Positions 7,927 to 15,385 of a DNA stretch of 34,410 nt are shown here, piece after piece (the stretch's first letter is position 1; each line of letters begins with the position of its first letter). Where the stretch lies: contig JASLLE010000025.1 in the NCBI GenBank assembly GCA_030747175.1, positions 1 through 34,410 on the forward strand, given 5' to 3'. The position numbers and the translations under genes were made by a program. This stretch comes from Dehalococcoidia bacterium. Lineage in GTDB: Bacteria; Chloroflexota; Dehalococcoidia; Lucifugimonadales; Lucifugimonadaceae. Below the pieces are notes generated by a model. That model saw only the letters and a program-made list of their open reading frames with translations, ran no database searches and was not told the DNA's origin.

Positions 7927-8847
7927 ATGTACAAAAAGATCCTGGTCCCACTGGACGGCACGGCCGATTCCGAGCGTGTGCTCGACTGGGTTCGGCCGTT
8001 CGCCCGGCTCGGCGCAGAGATTCATCTGGTCACCGTGGCGGACTCAAGCAACCTTGCCGAGGCGTACGAATTCGCGGCAATGACCGAATCGCTTGTTGAG
8101 TGGGCGGACCAGTACCTGGGCACCGTTCTCGATTCAGTGCGTGGTGAGTTCCCATCAGCCAGCGCGTCCAGGGGCACGGGTTCGCCGGCGCGAGAGATCC
8201 TGCGTATAGCCGGCGACGTGGACGCCGATATGATCGCGATGGAATCCCATCGAGGCTCCATGGTCATGCGCGGCATCCTCGGAAGTTGCACAGATGCGAT
8301 CGTGAGATCGGGCCGATTCCCGGTGCTGGTACTTCCGCCCGGCGCGGCGTCGATCGAGGCTCCCGAGAAACCGACGACGGTACTGATTCCGCTCGACGGA
8401 TCCGATCTGGCGGAACGCGCACTCGCTACCGGAATCGAAATAGCCGCCGCGTTCGGGGTCGGAGTCTTGTTGCTGAGATCGACCACCGGCGCCGTCTACG
8501 CCGGTGGTGTCTACGGAATCGACGCCGCGCACACCTGGGATAAGGCGATCAGGTTCCAGGAGAATGAGGCACGCGAATATCTCGAAAAACAGGCGGATCG
8601 TGTGCGCGGGACCGTAACCTCGGTGACCACCCGGGTGTCCACCGCTATGGGCGCAAACGCCGTGATCGACGCACTGGACGACTCGCCCTCCACGATCGCC
8701 GTCATGGTCACACACGGACGGGGAGGGATAAGGCGGCTGGTGCTGGGCAGCGTCACGGACAAAGTGATCCGGTCATCCCACGCCCCGATTCTCGTACTTC
8801 CAGCGAGCCCCGCGCCGGATGCGAACGAAACCGGAAGTGACGTTTGA
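7927..8847 (+). CDS. universal stress protein, two UspA domains in tandem
   Basis: This 306-residue cytoplasmic protein consists of two UspA domains. The first runs from KKILVPLDG (about 3-11) to VLVLPPG near 138; the second starts at TTVLIPLDGS near 150 and ends at PILVLPASP near 297. Domain 2 keeps the ATP-loop pattern HGRGGIRRLVLGSVTDKVI. Domain 1 has the divergent HRGSMVMRGILGSCTDAIV, so nucleotide binding may be retained mainly by domain 2. The ATG at 7927 is chosen because MYKKILVPLDG begins the fold and GGAGA lies ten bases upstream; the frame is open ten residues earlier. Tandem USPs usually bind ATP and respond to stress or starvation, and no specific partner is evident. The flavin-type protein follows 63 bp later. 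Confidence 0.9.
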   Translation: MYKKILVPLDGTADSERVLDWVRPFARLGAEIHLVTVADSSNLAEAYEFAAMTESLVEWADQYLGTVLDSVRGEFPSASASRGTGSPAREILRIAGDVDADMIAMESHRGSMVMRGILGSCTDAIVRSGRFPVLVLPPGAASIEAPEKPTTVLIPLDGSDLAERALATGIEIAAAFGVGVLLLRSTTGAVYAGGVYGIDAAHTWDKAIRFQENEAREYLEKQADRVRGTVTSVTTRVSTAMGANAVIDALDDSPSTIAVMVTHGRGGIRRLVLGSVTDKVIRSSHAPILVLPASPAPDANETGSDV

Positions 8848-8857
8848 AGAGGCCGAC

Positions 8858-8873
8858 GCACCGCTAACGGTGC
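8858..8873 (+). terminator. short hairpin between USP and split-barrel genes
   Basis: GCACCG (8858-8863) and CGGTGC (8868-8873) pair across CTAA. No T-run follows, so it may be a weak terminator or an mRNA processing/stability element between two same-strand genes. Confidence 0.35.
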
Positions 8874-8910
8874 AACCGGATTGGAAGTTCCGCCAAAGGA
8901 AGGGATCCAT

Positions 8911-9372
8911 ATGCCCGGTTCAATGACCAGTGACGAGATAACCGCATTTCTCAGCGAACCGATCATCGCCCGGCTGGCCACGGTGCAGTCGGGCGGAGCG
9001 CCGTACATTGCGCCGGTCTGGCAACAGTGGGACGGGGACCGGATGTACATCGTCGGTCGCGCCGACTCGGGATTCGTCGATCACATCAGAAATGAGCCGC
9101 GCGTTGCTGTGTCGTGCGCCGACGATGTGAACCCGGAACATGCACGTGTTTTGATACAGGGAATAGCTGAAATTCTTGAGGGACCGGCGCCGATGGCCGG
9201 ACGCACCTTGCGGATCGCTGAGGAGATGGCGGTCCGATACATGGGACCGGACGGTCCGACTTACGTCCGGCGTACCGTGGACCGTCCTCGCTGTCTGATC
9301 GCTGTTAGTCCTGAATCCATCGTTTCATGGGCCGGTGGAGAATGGCATCCGAGGTATTCGCGGAACCCGTAA
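8911..9372 (+). CDS. pyridoxamine 5'-phosphate oxidase-like / flavin split-barrel protein
   Basis: This 153-residue protein has the split-barrel layout: a short N-terminal helix, then IARLATVQSGGAPYIAPVWQQWDGDRMYIVG (about 20-50), then FVDHIRNEPRVAVSCAD, RVLIQGIAEIL, and a final strand pair near CLIAVSPESIVSWAGG. That is the pattern of PPOX-class proteins that bind FMN or F420 and reduce or oxidise small molecules. Distinguishing the two cofactors needs a profile search. The ATG at 8911 follows AAAGGAAGGGA (8895-8905); an upstream in-frame TTG at 8881 lacks support. It converges on the DinB-like gene with only 16 bp between stop codons. Confidence 0.8.
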   Translation: MPGSMTSDEITAFLSEPIIARLATVQSGGAPYIAPVWQQWDGDRMYIVGRADSGFVDHIRNEPRVAVSCADDVNPEHARVLIQGIAEILEGPAPMAGRTLRIAEEMAVRYMGPDGPTYVRRTVDRPRCLIAVSPESIVSWAGGEWHPRYSRNP

Positions 9373-9388
9373 GACGCACTTGATGAGC

Positions 9389-9850
9389 CTATCCGCCGCC
9401 GCTCGCCCGGGCGCGGCGATACAGGGCATACCAGACCCGAATGCCGTCCGCGTGCTCGTCGTAATGCAGCACCGTCCCGTAATCCAACTGGCGACGCAGG
9501 GGGGAACCGCTTATGAACAACTCCTCCGGCGCAGCCTCGATGGCGTCTCTCAGGGCGCGATGGGATGTATCGAGATACGTACTCGTCTCGGCCACGTCCA
9601 TATCTACCTGACGTCGACGTTCCGTCTCATCAAAAGCGTCCGGGTCTTCCAGATCAGGACTGGGGATGCCCGACAGTAGCGCGGCTGTGGCCCGCGTCTC
9701 CCATGCGGCGACGTGTGTCATCACTTCTTTGACCGACCATTCACCGCACACCCCCGGCACTTCCATATCGGCCGAGGTGAGTGGTTCCAGCGCCCTTTTA
9801 AACGAGCGCCAGGAATCGTCCACCGCCGCCCGTACCTGTTCCTTGATCAA
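9389..9850 (-). CDS. DinB-like (DfsB/ClbS-type four-helix) protein
   Basis: The 153-residue product fits the DinB/YfiT-like four-helix-bundle superfamily. Signature blocks are GVCGEWSVKEVMTHVAAWE (around 35-53), whose histidine is a usual metal ligand, and HYDEHADGIRVWY near the C-terminus, supplying the HxxxH ligands. Members are metal-dependent thiol-transferase-like, detoxification or self-protection proteins; function here is open. The frame extends to a GTG at 9925, but a TTG at 9850 preceded by AAGGGA at about six bases starts exactly where the family helix LIKEQVRAAVDDSW begins, so it is preferred. The start remains uncertain. Confidence 0.75.
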   Translation of the reverse strand: MIKEQVRAAVDDSWRSFKRALEPLTSADMEVPGVCGEWSVKEVMTHVAAWETRATAALLSGIPSPDLEDPDAFDETERRRQVDMDVAETSTYLDTSHRALRDAIEAAPEELFISGSPLRRQLDYGTVLHYDEHADGIRVWYALYRRARASGGG

Positions 9851-9980
9851 TGAGGTCCCTTGCTTGAACCGATGAGGCCGTTGAGAAATCGTGTCTCGTT
9901 CAGATGCCACATCTTCGCACGTCACACCGCGTCTGCTGACATCGAGGAGACGATCATTTTGAGCGTCCGGGGAGTCCGGG

Positions 9981-10009
9981 TTGACTCAGGGGCAGGCCGG
10001 GCGTAGGTT
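9981..10009 (+). promoter_or_regulatory. promoter of the NHL-repeat gene
   Basis: TTGACT (9981-9986) and TAGGTT (10004-10009) are separated by exactly 17 bp, the same geometry as the promoters at 2391-2419 and 17008-17036. Transcription would start near 10016, giving a leader of about 56 bases. Confidence 0.5.
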
Positions 10010-10011
10010 CT

Positions 10012-10042
10012 CGCCAGCCCGAAAAGCCGGTTCAGGCTGGCG
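10012..10042 (+). promoter_or_regulatory. inverted repeat at the predicted start of the NHL transcript
   Basis: CGCCAGCC (10012-10019) is inverted perfectly as GGCTGGCG (10035-10042). It begins at the predicted transcription start and ends about 20 bases before the Shine-Dalgarno GGAG at 10061. It could be an operator overlapping the start site or a 5' leader hairpin. Confidence 0.45.
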
Positions 10043-10071
10043 TAGCAAGCCGTATTAATGGGAGTTCACAG

Positions 10072-10986
10072 ATGACAACCGTCGGCACCGGAGATCTCAA
10101 ATTTGAGCTGGATCCTGACTGGCCGCGCGGCATGCCGGAGGGCTGGGAATTCACACTGGCGTCCGGCGTTGCGGTCAATTCCCGTGACGAGGTGTACGTG
10201 TTCTCGCGTGGCGTCCACCCGATCACTATGTGGAACACGGACGGTGACTTCATCACGTCCTGGGGTGAGGCCTCCTGCCTGGACCCGGCAGACCGTTACA
10301 ACGGCACGTTCCGTGACCCGCACGGCATTTACGTCGGCCCCGACGATTCCATCTGGCTGACCGATACGCAGACGCACACCGTCACGAAGCACACCCGTCT
10401 CGGCGACAAGCTGCTTGAACTGGGCCGGCGCGACTACGCCAACGTCGCAGTTTCCCAGACCGGGGACCACGGCCTGCCGTTCAACATGCCATCCGGCGTG
10501 GTGCTGAACGCCGCCGGCGAAATCCTGGTGTCCGATGGGTACGCCAATCGCAACGTCCATCGTTTCTCCGCGAATGGCGAGTTACTCAATTCATGGGGTC
10601 GCGCCGGAACAGGTCCCGGCGAGTTCGGAATGCTGCACAACATCGGTATCGACAACGCCGGCCGAATCTACATCGCAGACCGGCCAAACTCCCGGGTCCA
10701 GATACTCGAACAGGACGGAACCTTCGTGGCCGAGTGGACAGACGTCATAAATCCGGGCGCGTTCTGGTACGGCCACGACGGGTTGATGTACGTTGTGGAG
10801 CAGGGCCAGCCGACGGGCGTCAGCGTGTTCACGCTTGACGGCGATCTGGTATCCCGGTGGCGGGGTGCCGAGAACGGCATGGAGGCGCCACACGACATCT
10901 GGGGCGACTCGAACGGGAACGTGTTCGTCGCAGAGATCGGCCTGGAAGGCCACGGCCAGCGGGTCCGGAAGTACGTCAGGTTGTAG
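10072..10986 (+). CDS. NHL-repeat beta-propeller protein
   Basis: This 304-residue protein is built of NHL-type repeats resembling those of peptidyl-alpha-hydroxyglycine alpha-amidating lyase. Repeat cores include SGVAVNSRDEVYVFSRG (about 31-47), DPHGIYVGPDDSIWLTD, MPSGVVLNAAGEILVSDGYANRNVHRFS, HNIGIDNAGRIYIADRPNSRVQIL and APHDIWGDSNGNVFVAEI. About five or six blades can be counted. There is no signal peptide or membrane anchor, so it is probably cytoplasmic unless the start is wrong. The ATG has GGAG at 10061-10064. Propellers of this type serve as binding scaffolds or lyases; I see no basis to choose. It has its own promoter and converges on the HD hydrolase. Confidence 0.85.
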   Translation: MTTVGTGDLKFELDPDWPRGMPEGWEFTLASGVAVNSRDEVYVFSRGVHPITMWNTDGDFITSWGEASCLDPADRYNGTFRDPHGIYVGPDDSIWLTDTQTHTVTKHTRLGDKLLELGRRDYANVAVSQTGDHGLPFNMPSGVVLNAAGEILVSDGYANRNVHRFSANGELLNSWGRAGTGPGEFGMLHNIGIDNAGRIYIADRPNSRVQILEQDGTFVAEWTDVINPGAFWYGHDGLMYVVEQGQPTGVSVFTLDGDLVSRWRGAENGMEAPHDIWGDSNGNVFVAEIGLEGHGQRVRKYVRL

Positions 10987-11048
10987 GTTTTTCTCCCCAC
11001 GGGAGAATACGTGGGACTAGGGGGCCGATCGTTGTGCGCGATTGGATG

Positions 11049-11087
11049 CCGTCGGGCGGAGCAAGCCCCACCCCTACATTGCGACGG
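11049..11087. repeat. family B intergenic element, copy B2
   Basis: The core GGGCGGAGCAAGCCCC (11054-11069) is identical to copy B1 and continues ACCCCTAC where B1 has GCCCTAC. Flanking CCGTCG (11049-11054) is inverted as CGACGG (11082-11087). It lies between the convergent NHL and HD genes and may serve as a bidirectional terminator. Confidence 0.65.
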
Positions 11088-11098
11088 TCGTCCCTCCG

Positions 11099-11716
11099 TT
11101 ACGCGTCAACCACTGGTTTTCCGAGGGCGTCAAACGCCCTCATCGCAAGTGGGTGTGGCGTTACTCCCTGGCGTTTTAACTCGGCGTCAAGCCTTTCGAT
11201 GTAGGCCCTGACCGCGTCTTTCCAGTCTCCGCCGTGAGCCAGGTCGGCGACCGCCGTCAACCACGGGCGGCGCTCGACCTTGTCGGGTTCGATCTTGTCC
11301 GCGAGGAACACCGTCGCCGCCAGTGGTCCAAGCCCGGGAGCGAAGGTCGTATGGTGCTGCACCGCGTCCAGCACTTCTTTATCGGCGACACCGCCTTCAT
11401 CGGCCATCCAAATCGCGGCCAGAGGTCCGTGGAGCATAAGAGGTTGTTCCAGATCCAGCGCTCCCGGAACGATTCCGCGGCGGGTCGCCGTCTCGAGCAT
11501 CTCCTCATCGGACGCGGCGCGATAGAGATCGTGTCCGGCGAGCGCGAGGTCCACGCGTAGCGAGTCCACTCCGAATATCGCCGACAGCTCGCGCCCGATG
11601 GTGCGTGCGCGCTCGATGTGGGCCTGCAGGCGATCCGGCAGCTCTGACACACGGGCCTCGACCCGGGTAATCTGCTCATCGATGACGCCGGGCGCCCGAG
11701 AATTCCCGGCGTTCAC
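11099..11716 (-). CDS. HD-domain hydrolase, YqeK-like (predicted dinucleoside tetraphosphatase)
   Basis: This 205-residue protein follows the YqeK HD pattern: H33 in QAHIERA, the HD pair H62-D63 in LAGHDLYR, H96 in LMLHGPLAA, H121/H122 in VQHHTTFAPG, and D140 in FLADKIEPDK. The final block, with HTT followed some 20 residues later by ADKIEP, is characteristic of YqeK, whose known members hydrolyse Ap4A symmetrically to ADP. The usual LLHD is LAGHD here, slightly atypical. The start is a GTG overlapping the HIT stop in a 4-bp GTGA (11713-11716), implying translational coupling. It is the last gene of the minus-strand cluster that begins at 16888. Confidence 0.78.
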   Translation of the reverse strand: MNAGNSRAPGVIDEQITRVEARVSELPDRLQAHIERARTIGRELSAIFGVDSLRVDLALAGHDLYRAASDEEMLETATRRGIVPGALDLEQPLMLHGPLAAIWMADEGGVADKEVLDAVQHHTTFAPGLGPLAATVFLADKIEPDKVERRPWLTAVADLAHGGDWKDAVRAYIERLDAELKRQGVTPHPLAMRAFDALGKPVVDA

Positions 11717-12057
11717 GCGATCGGTCCGAGCTTCCGGCCGCCGGTTACGTGCATGTGCAGGTGATCCACCTCCTGGCCGGAGTCGCGGCCCTGGTTGATC
11801 GTCAGTCGGAACCCAGAATCCTGAATGTGCCGTTCTGCTGCGATACGATCCGCTGTGAGCGCCATGTGGCCGATCAACGCCTCTTGCGATTCATCGGCCG
11901 TACTCAAGAACGTGACATGCTGCACCGGGATCACGAGAACGTGCTGAGGCGCAACCGGGTTGATGTCCTCAAACGCCATCACACGGTCGTCCCGGTACAC
12001 CCCGGTGCTGGGAATATCGCCGGAGACGATCTTGCAGAACAGGCAGTCCGGGTCCAT
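11713..12057 (-). CDS. HIT family protein (HINT-like nucleotide hydrolase)
   Basis: This 114-residue protein is a full-length HINT-type HIT protein. It has the N-terminal CLFCKIVSG (Cys5, Cys8), the core FEDINPVAPQHVLVIP, and the catalytic histidine triad HLHMHV at 99-104. HINT proteins hydrolyse adenosine 5'-phosphoramidates and aminoacyl or acyl adenylates in the cytosol. Its ATG follows a GAGG, and it starts 13 bp after the methyltransferase stop. Its stop overlaps the start of the YqeK-like gene, so two nucleotide hydrolases are made from coupled genes. Confidence in the family is high; the physiological substrate is unknown. Confidence 0.93.
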   Translation of the reverse strand: MDPDCLFCKIVSGDIPSTGVYRDDRVMAFEDINPVAPQHVLVIPVQHVTFLSTADESQEALIGHMALTADRIAAERHIQDSGFRLTINQGRDSGQEVDHLHMHVTGGRKLGPIA

Positions 12058-12070
12058 GTGTGGGCCTCGT

Positions 12071-12922
12071 CTATTCCGGTGCGATGGAGTTGGTTGAAAT
12101 CAGACACCAGTCCGGCCGGGACCGCTTGCGGTGCACCGACATGGAAGCGGAGGCTGGAAGCATCTGCGCTATCCACTCGGCGGGGTAGTAAACGCGCCAG
12201 TTGTTGTAGACGGTTACCCGGTCGTCCGTTTCTGTCAACACAGCGTACCTGTCAGACACGAGGCGGGCCGCCGAATCAACCTCGGTCAACTGCAATTCCC
12301 AGTACGGCTGGTCTGAGAAAAGGGGCATGTGCTCACCGGGCTTGCGGTATTTCACCATCGGTTCGGGCAGCTGACCGGGAAGTTCGAGTATAAGGAGGCC
12401 ATCGGACGTCAAGTACTCCAGATAACGCCGGATCAAGGCGGCGAGATCGGCGGCGGGAAAGTTGACGCACTGTTCCGACAGCAGCGGGATCAGGTCAAAC
12501 TTTCGTCCCGGTTCATATGTCTCAATATCGGCGTGTACAAAACCGAGGGTTCCATCGCGATGACCCCTCGCCTTCTCAAGCGCCCGCTCTATCGCCGGAG
12601 CGCCGATGTCCACTCCGATCACATCACAACCCGCCCAGGCGAGGGCTATGGAGTGGCGGCCGGCGCCGCAGGCGAGGTCGAGAACGGAGGGCAGGGCGGT
12701 GGCGTCAGCAGCCTGGTCCGCAGCCTGCCGTTCGTTCCAGAGTTCCAAAAGTCGTGACACGTCGGGCTCGGGCGGTCCCCACCACCGGGTGTTTTCATCT
12801 GTGACCCTGACAAAACGACGCGCAAAATCAGGGTCGTCCCACGGAAATCTGCGTTCCCATGGGACATCACTTGATGCCTGAAGTGACGCGGCGAGCCGTC
12901 CCTGGATCAGGCGGTCGTCCAA
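12071..12922 (-). CDS. class I SAM-dependent methyltransferase
   Basis: This is a 283-residue Rossmann-fold methyltransferase. Motif I is LDLACGAGRHS (81-91) and the acidic end of strand 2 is D105 in VIGVDIGAPA. FVHADIETY supplies the motif II region, and LLILELPGQLPEP carries a later strand. The N-terminal region (WERRFPWDDPDFARRF...NTRWWG) is tryptophan- and aspartate-rich, and the substrate cannot be assigned. The start codon is TTG at 12922, supported by AGGA eight bases upstream. It lies 18 bp after the acyl-CoA dehydrogenase stop and 13 bp before the HIT gene, consistent with one transcript. Confidence 0.85.
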   Translation of the reverse strand: MDDRLIQGRLAASLQASSDVPWERRFPWDDPDFARRFVRVTDENTRWWGPPEPDVSRLLELWNERQAADQAADATALPSVLDLACGAGRHSIALAWAGCDVIGVDIGAPAIERALEKARGHRDGTLGFVHADIETYEPGRKFDLIPLLSEQCVNFPAADLAALIRRYLEYLTSDGLLILELPGQLPEPMVKYRKPGEHMPLFSDQPYWELQLTEVDSAARLVSDRYAVLTETDDRVTVYNNWRVYYPAEWIAQMLPASASMSVHRKRSRPDWCLISTNSIAPE

Positions 12923-12940
12923 CCCGGATTCCTAACGGAT

Positions 12941-14071
12941 CTAGAGGCCTGCCGAGTCGGCCAGGGTTTCCTGGTGCAGCTTTGTATCGCCGAACGCCAG
13001 TCGCTGGCCGGTGGCTCTGCGAGTCCACAGGTGCAGGTCGTACTCGTGCGTGTAACCGATGGCGCCGTGGCACTGGTGTGCCGTTGCGCAGACCCGCGGA
13101 TACGCTTCACTCAGGTAGGCCTTCGCGAGGGCGACCTGTCGCGTTGCGTCCAGCCCTTCTCCGAGGAACCATGCCGCCTGGCGCGCAAGTTGCCGGCCCG
13201 CCTGCACCTCTATCGCCATGTCTGCGGCATGGTGCTGAATGGCCTGGAAGCTGCCGATCGGCCTCCCGAACTGGACCCGGTTCTGCACGTAATCGACGGT
13301 CGTGTCCAGCATCTTCTGGCCGGCGCCCGCCATTTCGGCGCATTTTCCAGCCGCGCCGTACTGAAAAACTTTTTCCAGTATCCCCCAGCCGCCGTTGACT
13401 TCACCGAGCACGGACGCTTTCGGTACCGATACCTCGCCAAAACTCATGACCGACATCCGGTCAGAGCTCGTGGTCTTGAGTTCTCGCGAGTCGACGTTGG
13501 CGTTGTCGGTCTCGACGAGGAACAGCGTGATGCCGTTCTCTGCGTCTTCCCCGGTGCGGGCGGCGACGATCAGCATATCCGCCGCTGCGCCGTCCTGTAC
13601 GAAACGCTTCTCGCCGTTGAGAATCCAACCGTCTTCGGTCTCAGTGGCGGTCATCTCCGAGACGCTTTCGGCGGTCCATGCAGCACCGATTTCGTGGAAG
13701 GCCAGGGCGGTCTTCAGCTTGCCTTCCGCCAGTTTTGCAAGGAGGTCAGACTTCTGTTCATCTGATCCGGCCAGCTTCAACGCTTCCGCCCCGATGACCG
13801 CCGTCGAGAAGAAGGGTCCGGGCAGCATCGCTGCGCCGGTCTCCTCCAGCAGGATCGCCAGTTCACTGAACGACATACCTGCGCCGCCGTACTCCTCGGG
13901 CACAGTCAGGCCGAGCCATCCGAGTTCCGCCACCTGGTCCCACAACTCTTCAGTGTGGCCGACTTCGTCTTCCTCCATCGCACGCACGTACTGCGTGTCG
14001 CAGTTTTCCTCCAGGAATTCCCGGGCGGAATTACGGATCAGCTGTTGCGTTTCGGAGAGGCCGATGTCCAC
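12941..14071 (-). CDS. acyl-CoA dehydrogenase family protein lacking a catalytic glutamate (predicted beta-type subunit)
   Basis: This 376-residue acyl-CoA dehydrogenase fold has the N-terminal helical domain, the middle GWILNGEKRFV strand block and the RVQFGRPIGSFQAIQHHAADM helix. It departs from active enzymes: the FAD-binding segment reads FHEIGAAWTAES rather than SEPxSGSD. The position matching the IVD-type catalytic Glu (ten residues after the GW in VNGGWGILEKVFQYG) is Gly. No YEGT-type Glu is present at the C-terminus (GDTKLHQETLA). Such partners occur in mycobacterial FadE heterotetramers, where one subunit is catalytic. The GTG start has AGGAG nine bases upstream. It probably pairs with the upstream 391-residue proteins; this is inference. 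Confidence 0.85.
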   Translation of the reverse strand: MDIGLSETQQLIRNSAREFLEENCDTQYVRAMEEDEVGHTEELWDQVAELGWLGLTVPEEYGGAGMSFSELAILLEETGAAMLPGPFFSTAVIGAEALKLAGSDEQKSDLLAKLAEGKLKTALAFHEIGAAWTAESVSEMTATETEDGWILNGEKRFVQDGAAADMLIVAARTGEDAENGITLFLVETDNANVDSRELKTTSSDRMSVMSFGEVSVPKASVLGEVNGGWGILEKVFQYGAAGKCAEMAGAGQKMLDTTVDYVQNRVQFGRPIGSFQAIQHHAADMAIEVQAGRQLARQAAWFLGEGLDATRQVALAKAYLSEAYPRVCATAHQCHGAIGYTHEYDLHLWTRRATGQRLAFGDTKLHQETLADSAGL

Positions 14072-14140
14072 GTTCAGTTACTCCTGTAATCGTTGCGCTT
14101 CACCGTTCAAGGACGTGTGAACGGCCGAGTCGATTCGGTT

Positions 14141-15316
14141 TTAACCTCGCGGCAGTCCAAGGCCCCGCGAGGCGATGATTCCCTTGTTGATCTCGGTGGT
14201 GCCTGCGGCGATGGTGCTGGACACCGATGTGAGTTGCATTTTCGGGTACTTGCCGTCTATCGGCGCGTATTCCGAACCGGGGCCGAGCATCCCGTACATG
14301 CCGCCGAGCTCGGTCCCGAACCTGGCGAGTTTCTGCATGAGCTGTGTCCCGAGGATCTTGGACGCCGACGCTTCCTTGTTCGGAACCTGTCCGACCGACT
14401 GCATCCAGGCCACTTCGTAAGCCACCAGGCGGGCGCACTCGATATCGACATCCAGTTCAGCGAACTGTCTCCGCACCTGCGGGTCTTCGAACATCGGCTG
14501 GCCATCAGGCCCGGTCTGTTGTTTCGCAAAGTCGATCAATTCGCCCAGAATTCGCCGGCCGTTCGCCGAGTATTGAACGCCCGATCGCTCGAAATCGAGC
14601 AACGTTGCCCCGATGTACCAGCCACGATCACGTTCGCCAACGAGCGCATCTTTCGGGATATGCACGTTTTCGAATATCGTCTGGTTGAAATGGTGCGTCC
14701 CCGCCATGTTGACGATCGGGCGGACTTCAATCCCGGGTGTACGCATGTCCGCCACAAAAAAGCTGATGCCACGATGCTTGGGCGCATCCTGGTTTGTGCG
14801 GCCCAGGAAGAAGATCCAGTCAGAACGATGCGCCATCGACGTCCAGATCTTGCTGCCGTTAACGACCCAGCCGTCGTCCGTTTCGTCCACACGAAGTTGA
14901 AGCGAGGCCAGATCCGACCCCGAGTCAGGCTCGGAGTAGCCCTGGCACCATTCAACCTCGCCACGCGCAACCGGCGGCAACAGCGTCCGGCGCTGCTCCT
15001 CCGAGCCGTGGATCATCAACGTGGGGCCGAGCATCTTTATTGCAGAGCCATCGATGCCCGGGCAGCGTGAATAGGCCATCTCCTCGTTGAAGACGACCTG
15101 TTTCATAAAGGACGCGCCCTGACCGCCGTACTCTGTCGGCCAGGCCAGCGTCAGCCAGCCCTTGTCCGCCAGTTTGTGGCGCATCTCAAGTGTCAGCTTC
15201 CAGCCCTCTTCGCTGTCTTCATCTATCCCGTTCCAGTCGTCGGGAAGTTGCGCCGTGAGCCAGTCACGGACCTCTCCGCGAAACTCTTCTTCCTCGGCCG
15301 TGAAGGCGTATCTCAT
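14141..15316 (-). CDS. acyl-CoA dehydrogenase, catalytic type (paralog 2)
   Basis: This 391-residue FAD enzyme oxidises an acyl-CoA to the 2,3-enoyl-CoA. FAD-binding GYSEPDSGSDLASL is at about 127-140, GWVVNGSKIWTS at 149-160, and the IVD-position catalytic glutamate is E243 in LLDFERSG. The C-terminal MCAD-type Glu site is Ala (AAGTTEI), so E243 is the likely base. The N-terminus (FTAEEEEFRGEVRDWL) resembles FadE26/FadE29-type proteins. The ATG has GGAGGG about five bases upstream. It lies 69 bp from both neighbours and is nearly identical in layout to the 15386 paralog. Likely substrates are branched or steroid-like CoA thioesters, by analogy only. Confidence 0.93.
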   Translation of the reverse strand: MRYAFTAEEEEFRGEVRDWLTAQLPDDWNGIDEDSEEGWKLTLEMRHKLADKGWLTLAWPTEYGGQGASFMKQVVFNEEMAYSRCPGIDGSAIKMLGPTLMIHGSEEQRRTLLPPVARGEVEWCQGYSEPDSGSDLASLQLRVDETDDGWVVNGSKIWTSMAHRSDWIFFLGRTNQDAPKHRGISFFVADMRTPGIEVRPIVNMAGTHHFNQTIFENVHIPKDALVGERDRGWYIGATLLDFERSGVQYSANGRRILGELIDFAKQQTGPDGQPMFEDPQVRRQFAELDVDIECARLVAYEVAWMQSVGQVPNKEASASKILGTQLMQKLARFGTELGGMYGMLGPGSEYAPIDGKYPKMQLTSVSSTIAAGTTEINKGIIASRGLGLPRG

Positions 15317-15385
15317 CGAGCCCTCCGTGGGCGGGAACCCGGGCGTGTAGTTACTTCGGATGATCGCATTGCGTTGTCCGGTGAA

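Noticed and set aside
14093-15070. 325-codon plus-strand frame opposite an acyl-CoA dehydrogenase
   Set aside because: A similar antisense frame appears opposite the paralog at 15176-15736, which is expected when two similar genes cast the same shadow; it is not evidence of coding.
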